From the NCBI RefSeq assembly GCF_034093315.1, contig NZ_CP139300.1, positions 124,001 through 188,000 on the forward strand: 64,000 bases of DNA, read 5' to 3'. The notes beneath the pieces were generated by a model. The model saw only the letters and a program-made list of their open reading frames with translations. It made no database searches and had not been told where the DNA came from. How positions within the stretch are numbered: position 1 is the first letter of the stretch; each line of letters opens with the position of its first letter. This DNA is from Prochlorococcus sp. MIT 1314. Lineage in GTDB: Bacteria > Cyanobacteriota > Cyanobacteriia > PCC-6307 > Cyanobiaceae. A program made the translations under genes and the position numbers. Below are positions 39,523 to 48,156 of this stretch, in pieces.

Positions 39523-40434
39523 ATGAATGTAAGTATTGTTATACCGACTTACAATAGATTACCTATATTAGAGAAATGTCTTGTTGCGCTTGAGAATCAA
39601 AAATTAAATAGAAATATCAGTAATTATGAAGTAATAGTAGTTGATGATGGATCCACTGATGGAACAAGCTCATGGATAAATAAAAATAAAGATAATCTCC
39701 CACACGTGGTTCTATTTCAGCAAGAACATGGAGGACCTGCACTGGGAAGAAATCTTGGGGTAATTAAATCAAAATATGAAATAATTATATTTATTGATAG
39801 TGATCTTATTGTTTTAGATAATTTTATAAATTGCCACGTAGAAAAATTACTTGCCTCTTGGGGAGAAAATGATAAAAAATGTTTTACCTATGGTTCGGTG
39901 GTCAATACATCTAATTTTCTAAATCCTCAGAGTGAAAAACATAAAATAATGGACACTTCTTTTGCTTACTTCGCTACTGGAAATGTTGCGATATCAAAAG
40001 AATTAATTTTAAGCATCGGCTTATTTGATACCTCTTTTAGTCTCTACGGTTGGGAGGATTTAGAACTTGGAGAAAGATTAAAAAAAATTGGGACAAAATT
40101 AATTAAATGTCCAAATGCAGTAGGTTTTCATTGGCATCCACCATTTAATTGCGAGCAAATAGATTCATTAATAGTTCAAGAAAAAGAAAGGGCGAAAATG
40201 GCTTTAGTGTTTTTTAAGAAACATCCAAATTTAAGGGTTAGATTTATGATTCAATTAACTCCTATTCATAATTTACTTTGGCAAATTCTTTGCTTGGGAG
40301 GACTAATTAGTATTGATAGAATCCTCCCTTTATTAAAATTTCTAATAAAGATAAGAAGAAATAGACTTGCACTTGAGATACTTAGAATTCCTCTGAATAT
40401 GATTTACATTAAACAGTTAACCAAATCAAGATAA
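39523..40434 (+). CDS. Glycosyltransferase family 2
   Basis: 303 residues. GT-A fold signatures: S-I-V-I-P-T-Y-N-R-L near the start, V-V-D-D-G-S-T-D-G-T nucleotide-sugar site, D-S-D-L as the metal-binding D-x-D, and the acceptor motif G-W-E-D-L-E-L-G-E-R near residue 183. Cytoplasmic, adds a sugar to a surface polysaccharide or lipid; donor unknown. Confidence 0.9.
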   Translation: MNVSIVIPTYNRLPILEKCLVALENQKLNRNISNYEVIVVDDGSTDGTSSWINKNKDNLPHVVLFQQEHGGPALGRNLGVIKSKYEIIIFIDSDLIVLDNFINCHVEKLLASWGENDKKCFTYGSVVNTSNFLNPQSEKHKIMDTSFAYFATGNVAISKELILSIGLFDTSFSLYGWEDLELGERLKKIGTKLIKCPNAVGFHWHPPFNCEQIDSLIVQEKERAKMALVFFKKHPNLRVRFMIQLTPIHNLLWQILCLGGLISIDRILPLLKFLIKIRRNRLALEILRIPLNMIYIKQLTKSR

Positions 40435-40459
40435 AAAACTTTTAGAAATACACATCACT

Positions 40460-40468
40460 TGCTAGAAT
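40460..40468 (+). promoter_or_regulatory. Extended -10 promoter element of rpsB-tsf
   Basis: TGCTAGAAT fits the extended -10 TGnTATAAT with one mismatch. A start around 40475 would give an 87-nt leader with the pseudoknot helices below. No good -35 is visible, as expected for an extended -10 promoter. Confidence 0.5.
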
Positions 40469-40487
40469 TAATGAAATAAAATCCACA

Positions 40488-40550
40488 CATCTGACAGTTT
40501 CGGGTGATTTACCAATATAAATCCCCGTCAGATGGAGGCTAACCCGAAAC
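40488..40550 (+). promoter_or_regulatory. Pseudoknot-capable rpsB leader
   Basis: Two perfect helices interlock: CATCTGAC (40488-40495) with GTCAGATG (40527-40534), and GTTTCGGGT (40497-40505) with ACCCGAAAC (40542-40550). The order a-b-a'-b' makes an H-type pseudoknot. GGAGG at 40534-40538 is 23 nt from the ATG (40562) in linear sequence, but helix b' sits between them and could bring it close. Autogenous control by protein S2 is plausible, as known for rpsB leaders in other bacteria. Confidence 0.7.
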
Positions 40551-40561
40551 CCTTTTAAATT

Positions 40562-41266
40562 ATGGCTGTTGTATCACTATCTGAAATGATGGAAGCTGGT
40601 GCTCATTTTGGGCATCAAACTAGACGTTGGAATCCAAAGATGTCTAAGTATATATATTGCGCTAGAAATGGAGTTCATATTATTGATCTAGTGAAAACAG
40701 CATTGTGTATGAACAATGCGTATAAATGGACAAGAAACGCAGCAAAAAGTGGTAAACGTTTCCTGTTCGTCGGTACAAAAAAACAAGCATCAGATGTAGT
40801 AGCTCAGGAAGCTACTAGATGCGGAGCTGCATATGTAAATCAAAGATGGCTAGGAGGGATGTTGACTAATTGGACAACAATGAAAGCTAGGATTGAAAGA
40901 TTAAAGGATCTAGAAAGAATGGAAAGTAGTGGTTCAATAGCAATGAGACCCAAAAAGGAAGCTGCAGTTTTAAGGAGAGAACTTGAAAGATTACAAAAAT
41001 ACTTAGGCGGACTCAAGGGTATGAGAAGATTACCAGACGTAGTTGTTTTAGTTGATCAGAGAAGAGAATCTAATGCAGTATTAGAAGCTAGGAAATTAGA
41101 TATCTCATTAGTGTCAATGTTGGATACAAACTGCGATCCGGATTTGTGTGAGGTTCCTATTCCATGTAATGATGATGCCGTTAGATCTGTGCAACTTATT
41201 TTAGGAAGACTTGCAGATGCTATAAATGAGGGCAGAAAGGGTTCTAATGCCGAAAGGAAAAATTAA
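40562..41266 (+). CDS. rpsB: 30S ribosomal protein S2
   Basis: 234 residues, normal for S2. Opens with the conserved [20 protein letters not shown] and carries [12 protein letters not shown] and the P-D-V-V-V-L-V-D segment. Sits on the back of the 30S head-body junction. Followed by tsf, the conserved bacterial order. Confidence 0.98.
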   Translation: MAVVSLSEMMEAGAHFGHQTRRWNPKMSKYIYCARNGVHIIDLVKTALCMNNAYKWTRNAAKSGKRFLFVGTKKQASDVVAQEATRCGAAYVNQRWLGGMLTNWTTMKARIERLKDLERMESSGSIAMRPKKEAAVLRRELERLQKYLGGLKGMRRLPDVVVLVDQRRESNAVLEARKLDISLVSMLDTNCDPDLCEVPIPCNDDAVRSVQLILGRLADAINEGRKGSNAERKN

Positions 41267-41308
41267 ATTCCAATTTAAAACTTATTAATTACTTTTTTAT
41301 TACTTCAA

Positions 41309-41965
41309 ATGGGAAACATTACAGCAAAACTTGTAAAAGATCTTAGAGACAAGACTGGCGCAGGAATGATGGATTGCAAAAAAGCACTTAACGAAACTGA
41401 TGGAAATGTTGATAAAGCTTTGGAATGGTTAAGAAAGAAAGGTATAGCTAGTGCTGAAAAGAAATCGGGAAGAGTTGCGGCTGAAGGTTCAATTGCTAGT
41501 TATATTCATACTGGATCAAGAGTGGGGGTTCTACTAGAGTTAAATTGTGAAACTGATTTTGTTGCTAGAGGCGATATTTTTCAATCTCTGTTGAAGGATG
41601 TCTCAATGCAAGTAGCAGCTTGCCCAAATGTTGAGTATGTCTCAATTGATGAAATACCAGAGGATGTTGTGGAAAAAGAAAAGCAGATCGAGATGGGGAG
41701 AGATGATTTATCTGGAAAACCAGAAAAAATTAAAGAAAAAATAGTTGAAGGGAGAATAGCGAAAAGACTTAATGAGCTAGTTTTACTTTCACAACCTTAC
41801 ATTAAAGATAGTTCTATTACTGTTGAGGATCTTGTTAAACAAGCAGCTGCAAAAATTGGGGAAAATATAAAAGTAAGACGCTTTACAAGATATACATTGG
41901 GTGAAGGTATTGAAAAAAATCAAATGGACTTCGCTGAAGAGGTTGCATCAATGCAATCAAACTAG
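41309..41965 (+). CDS. tsf: Elongation factor Ts
   Basis: 218 residues. N-terminal T-D-G-type domain: [19 protein letters not shown], then the core with N-C-E-T-D-F-V-A-R, the Ef-Tu-binding motif. Nucleotide exchange factor for EF-Tu. It ends 4 bp before the next start and likely shares a transcript. Confidence 0.98.
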   Translation: MGNITAKLVKDLRDKTGAGMMDCKKALNETDGNVDKALEWLRKKGIASAEKKSGRVAAEGSIASYIHTGSRVGVLLELNCETDFVARGDIFQSLLKDVSMQVAACPNVEYVSIDEIPEDVVEKEKQIEMGRDDLSGKPEKIKEKIVEGRIAKRLNELVLLSQPYIKDSSITVEDLVKQAAAKIGENIKVRRFTRYTLGEGIEKNQMDFAEEVASMQSN

Positions 41966-41969
41966 TCAC

Positions 41970-43055
41970 TTGAATGATTTGAATAATTTCAATAATTACG
42001 TAGATATAGATAAAATTAACTCTCAATTAGAGAGAGCAGATATACAAAAAAGTATATTAATTAGAAATATGTATAGGGAATATGAACTTTATCTTAATCT
42101 AGTAAGAGATTTACTTTATATCTCCGTAGAAAAAGGGCTTAACCAAATATATAGTTATCCAACAATTAATGATAATTTTATAAATGAAAATGAATTTTTT
42201 GGTCTCTTTGAGAAAAAAATAAGTAAACTTGTTTATACGAATTTGCCCTTATTAACAGTAGAGCAATTAAAAATAAATGAAATTGAAAAAAACATAAATA
42301 AGGAAATTAATTTTAATAGGTTAGATATTTCCACAAAAGCAAAGGATGACCAAAAAGAAAAATTTCAATATGAAGATGGTTTTCAATTAGATGAACCCAT
42401 TCAGTTCCAGGTTAGTAAAGACATTTCAAATACTTCTGAATATTATCAAGCTAATAATTATGAGAAATTCGTATCACTTAATTTAGATAATAATGACCAT
42501 AATAATTATTTATCAAATAACAATATTATTGAAAATTTAGGAGTTGAAAAACAATTTATTTCCTCCCTACTTGAATTAATAGGGGAAGTAAATGTTGAAA
42601 AACCAAGACATCCAGAAAAAGATAATATCAATCAAATGGATATTTCACCCAAAAATCAGATTCTTAAAAATTTTGATTTAATAGAAAAGTCATTGGAAAA
42701 TTTACTATTGAATCTTTCATATAAGATTAACCAAGAATTATTTAAGGCCAATCTAATAAAAAAGATGATATCTAAAGATTCCTTTGATTACTTAGTAAGC
42801 AAAAATTTGATGATAAAACATCCATATCCTTTTGTTATTAATTTCGAATTCAACTTAAACCGGTCATCATTAAACGTCAATAATCTTACAAGTATTATTT
42901 TCTTTAGTATATCTACTGTTGAATTAGAGTTTAATAATTTAAATCTTTCTATTCAAAGGATTAAAATAAATGAGCTAAAAAATCAATTTCAGCGTTTGAT
43001 TAAAAAAGAGACATACTGGAGGCAAAAAGAAATAACTTTGAATAAGATACATTGA
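41970..43055 (+). CDS. Uncharacterised conserved protein between tsf and recG (361 aa)
   Basis: TTG 41970 lies 5 nt after the tsf stop; the frame extends upstream inside tsf, so this start is a choice. An Asn-rich protein: a helical N-terminal part (E-Y-E-L-Y-L-N-L-V-R-D-L-L-Y) is followed by a long, low-complexity middle and a C-terminal region with P-Y-P-F-V-I-N-F-E-F and helical segments. No catalytic motif. Position next to recG is conserved as I recall in marine picocyanobacteria, but function is unknown. Confidence 0.75.
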   Translation: MNDLNNFNNYVDIDKINSQLERADIQKSILIRNMYREYELYLNLVRDLLYISVEKGLNQIYSYPTINDNFINENEFFGLFEKKISKLVYTNLPLLTVEQLKINEIEKNINKEINFNRLDISTKAKDDQKEKFQYEDGFQLDEPIQFQVSKDISNTSEYYQANNYEKFVSLNLDNNDHNNYLSNNNIIENLGVEKQFISSLLELIGEVNVEKPRHPEKDNINQMDISPKNQILKNFDLIEKSLENLLLNLSYKINQELFKANLIKKMISKDSFDYLVSKNLMIKHPYPFVINFEFNLNRSSLNVNNLTSIIFFSISTVELEFNNLNLSIQRIKINELKNQFQRLIKKETYWRQKEITLNKIH

Positions 43056-43076
43056 AAAAATAACTCTTTTTCAAAT

Positions 43077-45536
43077 GTGACTATTAGCGGAAATAATAAT
43101 AATAAATTAATTAAAGATTGGATAAGACCTCTTCAAAAGTCTCTAACTATTGAAACTGAAAACAAATTTATTAATACCCTAGGAAGAGAAAAATATTTTA
43201 ATGATTATTTGCATGAATCATTGAAAAAACTGGATAATCTAAATCTCTCAGACGAATATTTGAGGATATTTAATGAATTTTCTATAAAATATAATGAATA
43301 TAATAAATTAGATGAGAATCAAAGGAAAAGATTAATTATAGATACAAGAAAAAATCTTTATAAACTTGGTAAAACTTTAGAAATAGAAAGTTCTAATAAT
43401 ATTTCTAATAAAGTTTTTCTGAATAAGGCTGATTCAAATTTGTCTTTTGATTCAGATATTTCATTAATAAAAAATGTGGGAAAAGTTTATAAAAACAAGC
43501 TTAATGAATTAGGGATTTTTCATATAAAGGATCTAATTAATTATTTCCCGCGAACATATCTAGACTATACGAATAGAGTTAAGATAATAAATTTAAAACC
43601 AGATAATTTATATACGTGCATCGCAAATATTAAAAGATTCTATATTCATAAGAGTAAAAAGAATAGTAATTTATCAATAATGAATTTTGTAGTTTCTGAT
43701 GAAACGTCTTCAATAAAGGTTACAAAATTTTTTCTAGGAAGAAGATTTAGATCTTACTCCTTCTTCGAATCTCAAAAATCTTTGTATAAGACTGGAACCA
43801 AATTGGCAATTTCCGGTAGAGTTAAATTGACAGATTATGGCAAAACTTTTGTAGATCCGCAGATTGAAATTCTTAAGGATAATAATGAAAATTTTAATTT
43901 TTCAGGAAAAATATTGCCCTTGTATTCATTAGGTGAGGCATTATCAAATATGAGTTTTATAAAACTTATGAAAAAGGTACTAATTTATGCAAAGCAATAT
44001 CCGGAAATTTTAAATAAAAAGCAACTTGATTCATTATCTTTATTATCAAAAGGAGAGTCTTTGATTAATATTCATTTCCCACCAAATCAACAGGCACTTA
44101 TTGAGTCAAAAAAACGTTTGGTTTTTGATGAGTTGTTCCTATTGCAAATAAAGTTTCTACTTAGAAAAAGAAAGACGAAAAAAAATGTAAGTGTCCAACA
44201 ATTAACTCAAAAGAAATCTTTACTAAAAGAATTTTTAAATAGTTTTCCTTTTGAATTAACAAAATCTCAAGTAAATGTTTTAAATGAAATTAAGAAAGAT
44301 TTATCTAATCCCGTTCCAATGTCTAGATTGCTTCAGGGAGATGTAGGAAGTGGTAAAACTATAATTGCAATAGCATCTCTTTTAATTGTTATTGAAAAAA
44401 ACCTGCAAGGTGCATTTATGGTCCCAACTGAGGTATTAGCAGAACAACATTATAAAAATTTATTAAAATATTTGAATCCCCTTTTGGTTTCTGTTGAACT
44501 TCTTACTGGGAATACTCCCCAAAAAAAGAGAAAAGAAATTCTCTCGAATTTGAACAATGGATTAGTTGATATTCTCGTAGGTACTCATGCATTATTTGAG
44601 GATAAAGTCATCTTTAATTCATTAGGGATGGTCGTAATTGATGAACAACATAGGTTTGGAGTTACTCAAAGAAATAGATTACTTAATAAAGGAGAAAATA
44701 CTAACTTGTTATCAATGACAGCAACACCAATTCCAAGAACTCTTGCTCTTTCAATTTATGGAGATTTAGATGTAAGTCAAATTACAGAACTCCCTCCTGG
44801 GAGAGTTCCTATAACTACAAAAATAATTTCAGAAGATGATTTAACTACCTTATTCAAGATTGTTGAAGATGAGATAACTAAGGGAAGGCAAGCTTATGTG
44901 ATTTTGCCACTTATAGAAGATTCAGAAAAAATGAATTTAAGTTCTGCAAAGAAAACATTCAAATATTTATCAGAAAAGGTATTTTTAAAGAACAAAGTTG
45001 GATTATTACATGGCAAATTAACTTCAGAAGAAAAGAACGCAGTGATTAATTCTTTTTTAAAAAATGAAATTAATATATTAGTTTCAACTACTGTAATTGA
45101 GGTTGGAATTGATGTACCTAATGCCACTATTATGATTATTTATAATTCGGAAAGATTTGGATTGTCTCAGTTACATCAATTAAGAGGGAGAGTTGGTAGG
45201 GGATCAACTAAATCTTTTTGTTATCTAGTAACCTCTAATAAAAATGGATTAGAAAATAAGCGACTATGTGTTTTGCAAAAATCTAATGATGGGTTTTATA
45301 TTGCCGAAAAAGACTTAGAGCTTAGAGGTCCAGGCCAGATTTTAGGATATAGGCAATCTGGATTGCCTGATTTTGTATTGGACAATTTACCAAACAATAA
45401 ATTTCTAATTGAAAAGGCTCGAGAAGAGGCTATTAAGATTGTTAGTAATGATCCCTTTCTAGAAGAAAATATAGTTTTAAGGAATATACTAATTGATAAT
45501 TCTGAAAATAAATTTATTCATGATTTCTTAAATTAA
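43077..45536 (+). CDS. recG: ATP-dependent DNA helicase RecG
   Basis: 819 residues, GTG start. An extended N-terminal region with a wedge (OB) domain near residues 170-270, then Walker A Q-G-D-V-G-S-G-K-T, D-E-Q-H-R-F-G (DEAH-like box), T-A-T-P-I-P-R-T-L, and Q-L-R-G-R-V-G-R-G motif VI. Rescues stalled replication forks and processes branched DNA. About 130 residues longer than E. coli RecG at the N-terminus, as in other cyanobacteria. Confidence 0.96.
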   Translation: MTISGNNNNKLIKDWIRPLQKSLTIETENKFINTLGREKYFNDYLHESLKKLDNLNLSDEYLRIFNEFSIKYNEYNKLDENQRKRLIIDTRKNLYKLGKTLEIESSNNISNKVFLNKADSNLSFDSDISLIKNVGKVYKNKLNELGIFHIKDLINYFPRTYLDYTNRVKIINLKPDNLYTCIANIKRFYIHKSKKNSNLSIMNFVVSDETSSIKVTKFFLGRRFRSYSFFESQKSLYKTGTKLAISGRVKLTDYGKTFVDPQIEILKDNNENFNFSGKILPLYSLGEALSNMSFIKLMKKVLIYAKQYPEILNKKQLDSLSLLSKGESLINIHFPPNQQALIESKKRLVFDELFLLQIKFLLRKRKTKKNVSVQQLTQKKSLLKEFLNSFPFELTKSQVNVLNEIKKDLSNPVPMSRLLQGDVGSGKTIIAIASLLIVIEKNLQGAFMVPTEVLAEQHYKNLLKYLNPLLVSVELLTGNTPQKKRKEILSNLNNGLVDILVGTHALFEDKVIFNSLGMVVIDEQHRFGVTQRNRLLNKGENTNLLSMTATPIPRTLALSIYGDLDVSQITELPPGRVPITTKIISEDDLTTLFKIVEDEITKGRQAYVILPLIEDSEKMNLSSAKKTFKYLSEKVFLKNKVGLLHGKLTSEEKNAVINSFLKNEINILVSTTVIEVGIDVPNATIMIIYNSERFGLSQLHQLRGRVGRGSTKSFCYLVTSNKNGLENKRLCVLQKSNDGFYIAEKDLELRGPGQILGYRQSGLPDFVLDNLPNNKFLIEKAREEAIKIVSNDPFLEENIVLRNILIDNSENKFIHDFLN

Positions 45537-45594
45537 AAACTATTATTGTTATTTTTTAAATATATGCAAGTATAAAATCAACTGCAAATTTTAA

Positions 45595-46278
45595 TTGAAG
45601 ATTTGGAATGAAATACCAATTAAAGAGAATGGAGATAAATTAATTGCTATACCAAGCTACTTAAACTTTTTTGATCCGCACCCTTACTCTCATTTGGGAG
45701 CACCTTATAAAGATAAAACTTCTATTTGGAAATTAAGAAAGGAGGTTGTAAATAGATTAGTAAAAGTAAATGATTATTTGAAATTAAAGACTAGTTTTTA
45801 CCTTTTAATTTATGACAGTTGGCGACCTTTAGAAGTACAAGAATTTATGTTTAAAAGATCATTTTTATTAGAGTGCAAAAAATTAGATATTGATGCTTCC
45901 ATAAAAAATATGAAATCTTATCCATCTATTTTAAAGAAAGTTGAAAAATTTTGGGCATATCCTTCCTGCGACCCTATGTGTCCTCCACCTCATTCAACTG
46001 GTGGAGCACTGGATGTCTGTTTGTCTGATAAATTTGGAAATCCTGTTGAGATGGGAAGCAAAGTTGATCAAATGGATTTAACTTCAAATCCTTATTTCTA
46101 TGAAAACAAAAAAAATGAAAAAGCAGTTATTTGGAATGCTAGAAGAAATTTATTGAGGGAAATTATGACTAAATTTGGGTTTGCACAACATCCAAATGAA
46201 TGGTGGCATTTTAGTTATGGTGACCAATTATGGGCTTGGAAAAATAAAAAAGCAAATGCTATTTATGGGAAAATTTAA
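45595..46278 (+). CDS. M15 D-alanyl-D-alanine dipeptidase (VanX-like)
   Basis: 227 residues, TTG start. VanX motifs: Y-D-S-W-R-P near residue 80, S-T-G-G-A-L-D-V near 145 (zinc His and Asp lie in H-S-T-G-G-A-L-D), and E-W-W-H-F-S near residue 202 (catalytic Glu and zinc His). No signal peptide, so a cytoplasmic role in D-Ala-D-Ala turnover is likely rather than vancomycin resistance. Confidence 0.9.
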   Translation: MKIWNEIPIKENGDKLIAIPSYLNFFDPHPYSHLGAPYKDKTSIWKLRKEVVNRLVKVNDYLKLKTSFYLLIYDSWRPLEVQEFMFKRSFLLECKKLDIDASIKNMKSYPSILKKVEKFWAYPSCDPMCPPPHSTGGALDVCLSDKFGNPVEMGSKVDQMDLTSNPYFYENKKNEKAVIWNARRNLLREIMTKFGFAQHPNEWWHFSYGDQLWAWKNKKANAIYGKI

Positions 46279-46281
46279 ATT

Positions 46282-48069
46282 CTAATTAATTTTATTTAGT
46301 AAATTCAAAATAGAATTTTCATCTTGCGTATTTATAAAATCGCCGAAATCTAAATCTAAACTACTTTTCCAATGATTAAATAGTGGTTGAAGAGTTTTTT
46401 CTAAATCGTTTAGTTCCATTCTTTGTAAGTATGGTTTAGCCAATCTTTGTAGATTTTTACTTCCCCCCAACCATAATTGGTATTTGTTTTGTCCACTTCC
46501 TACAAGTGCTAATTCCGCCATGTAAGGCCTTGTACATCCATTTGGACACCCTGTCATTCTAAATAATATTGTCTTTTCTATTTTTAGATCTACTAGTAAT
46601 TTTTCAATCCTTTTGAGGACATCAGGTAAAATTCTTTCTGCCTCAGTCATCGCAAGACCACAAAGTGGTAAAGCTGGACATGCCAACGCATGTCTTTGTA
46701 TTTCATTAATTTTATCTAAATTGTTGTATCCAATTTTTGATAGAATTTTTTTGATTTCACTTTTGTTTTTATTAGGAATATTACAAAGTAAAATATCTTG
46801 ATTAGGAGTAAGTCTTAAATCAAGATTATATTTTTTTACGATAGTAGTAATGGTATTTTTTTTCTCTCCTGATAATCTCCCTGATAGTAAAGGTAACCCT
46901 ACGAAATAAGAGCTTTTATTTTGTTTGTGCCAACCTAGATAATCAACAAGGATTTGATTCGGTTCTTTTCTGATTTTTTTTATTTCTTTTTTAAAGTACT
47001 TTTCTATGAGTAACTTTTTAAACCATTTAATACCTTTTCTATGAAGAAGGTATTTCATTCTAGAATTTTTTCTTGATTTTCTGTCACCATAATCTCTTTG
47101 AATAGCAACAATACTTTGTATTAATTCATAAATATCTTGTTCTTTAACATATCCCAGCGGATCTGCAATTCTTGCGAAAGTTTCTTCATTATTATGTGTG
47201 CGACCCATGCCACCGCCAACATAGAAGTTGCAACCCTCTAAGTTTCCATCTTTTGAAGTAAAGGCAACTATTCCGATGTCATTAGTAAGAAGATCAACTG
47301 AATTATCTCCAGGGACTGTAACAGCGCATTTGAATTTTCTTGGTAAATAAGTTGAACCATATAGAGGCTCATCTTTTATTCCACTAAAAACATTATCTTT
47401 AAATTGAAGCCTCCTAATGGCTTCAATTTCTTTGTCAGGCTTTATTGTGTATTCTAAATCCCCATCAGCCCAAAGCTCTAAAAAAGTACCTTGTCCAGCT
47501 AATGGTGTGAGAAGGTCTGCAACTTTTTTAGCCAATGCTCTTGCAATAATGTAATCCGGCGAATCAAATGGAGCCGCTGGAGCCATTACATTTCTATTTA
47601 TGTCCCCACATGCAGCTAATGTTGAGCCCATTGAATTTATAATTGTTTGAATTACTTCTTTTAAATTCTCCTTTCTAATTCCATGCATTTGAAAGGCTTG
47701 CCTTGTTGTTGCCCTAAGTGATCCATTACCCAGTTTGTCAGATAATTCATCTAATGCTAAAAATAATTTCCCAGGGATCTCCCCTCCTGGACTTCTCAAC
47801 CTAAGCATCATTTGCCAATCTTTACTTTTGCCAGGCTTTCTATTCTCCCTGTTATCTTGTTGATAGCTACCATGGAATTTCAATAACTGAACTGCATCAT
47901 TAGTAAAATGATCGTTCTTGTTAACTAATTCCGTAGCAAGTGGTTCCTTAAGAAATTTGCTGCTTTCTTTGAATTTTTCAAATTTAGAAACTTCTAATCC
48001 ATTTGCCAAGCAAACAGTTTCTTCTTTAGTAGAATTTTTTTTCTTTTTTACTTTCTCAACCTTGATCAA
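46282..48069 (-). CDS. sir: Ferredoxin-dependent sulfite reductase
   Basis: 595 residues. Two-fold repeated nitrite/sulfite reductase domains. Siroheme/4Fe-4S ligands appear in A-C-P-A-L-P-L-C-G-L-A and G-C-P-N-G-C-T-R-P-Y. N-terminal F-H-G-S-Y-Q-Q-D-N-R-E and R-A-T-T-R-Q-A-F are typical. Reduces sulfite to sulfide in assimilation. Convergent with the VanX-like gene and divergent from glyS. Confidence 0.94.
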   Translation of the reverse strand: MIKVEKVKKKKNSTKEETVCLANGLEVSKFEKFKESSKFLKEPLATELVNKNDHFTNDAVQLLKFHGSYQQDNRENRKPGKSKDWQMMLRLRSPGGEIPGKLFLALDELSDKLGNGSLRATTRQAFQMHGIRKENLKEVIQTIINSMGSTLAACGDINRNVMAPAAPFDSPDYIIARALAKKVADLLTPLAGQGTFLELWADGDLEYTIKPDKEIEAIRRLQFKDNVFSGIKDEPLYGSTYLPRKFKCAVTVPGDNSVDLLTNDIGIVAFTSKDGNLEGCNFYVGGGMGRTHNNEETFARIADPLGYVKEQDIYELIQSIVAIQRDYGDRKSRKNSRMKYLLHRKGIKWFKKLLIEKYFKKEIKKIRKEPNQILVDYLGWHKQNKSSYFVGLPLLSGRLSGEKKNTITTIVKKYNLDLRLTPNQDILLCNIPNKNKSEIKKILSKIGYNNLDKINEIQRHALACPALPLCGLAMTEAERILPDVLKRIEKLLVDLKIEKTILFRMTGCPNGCTRPYMAELALVGSGQNKYQLWLGGSKNLQRLAKPYLQRMELNDLEKTLQPLFNHWKSSLDLDFGDFINTQDENSILNLLNKIN

Positions 48070-48156
48070 AGGACCAAAACATATCTCTTTTTATACATTA
48101 GCGAAAAGCTTATTTAACCGGTAGTAAATTATAGTAATAGAAATCATATTTTTTTC

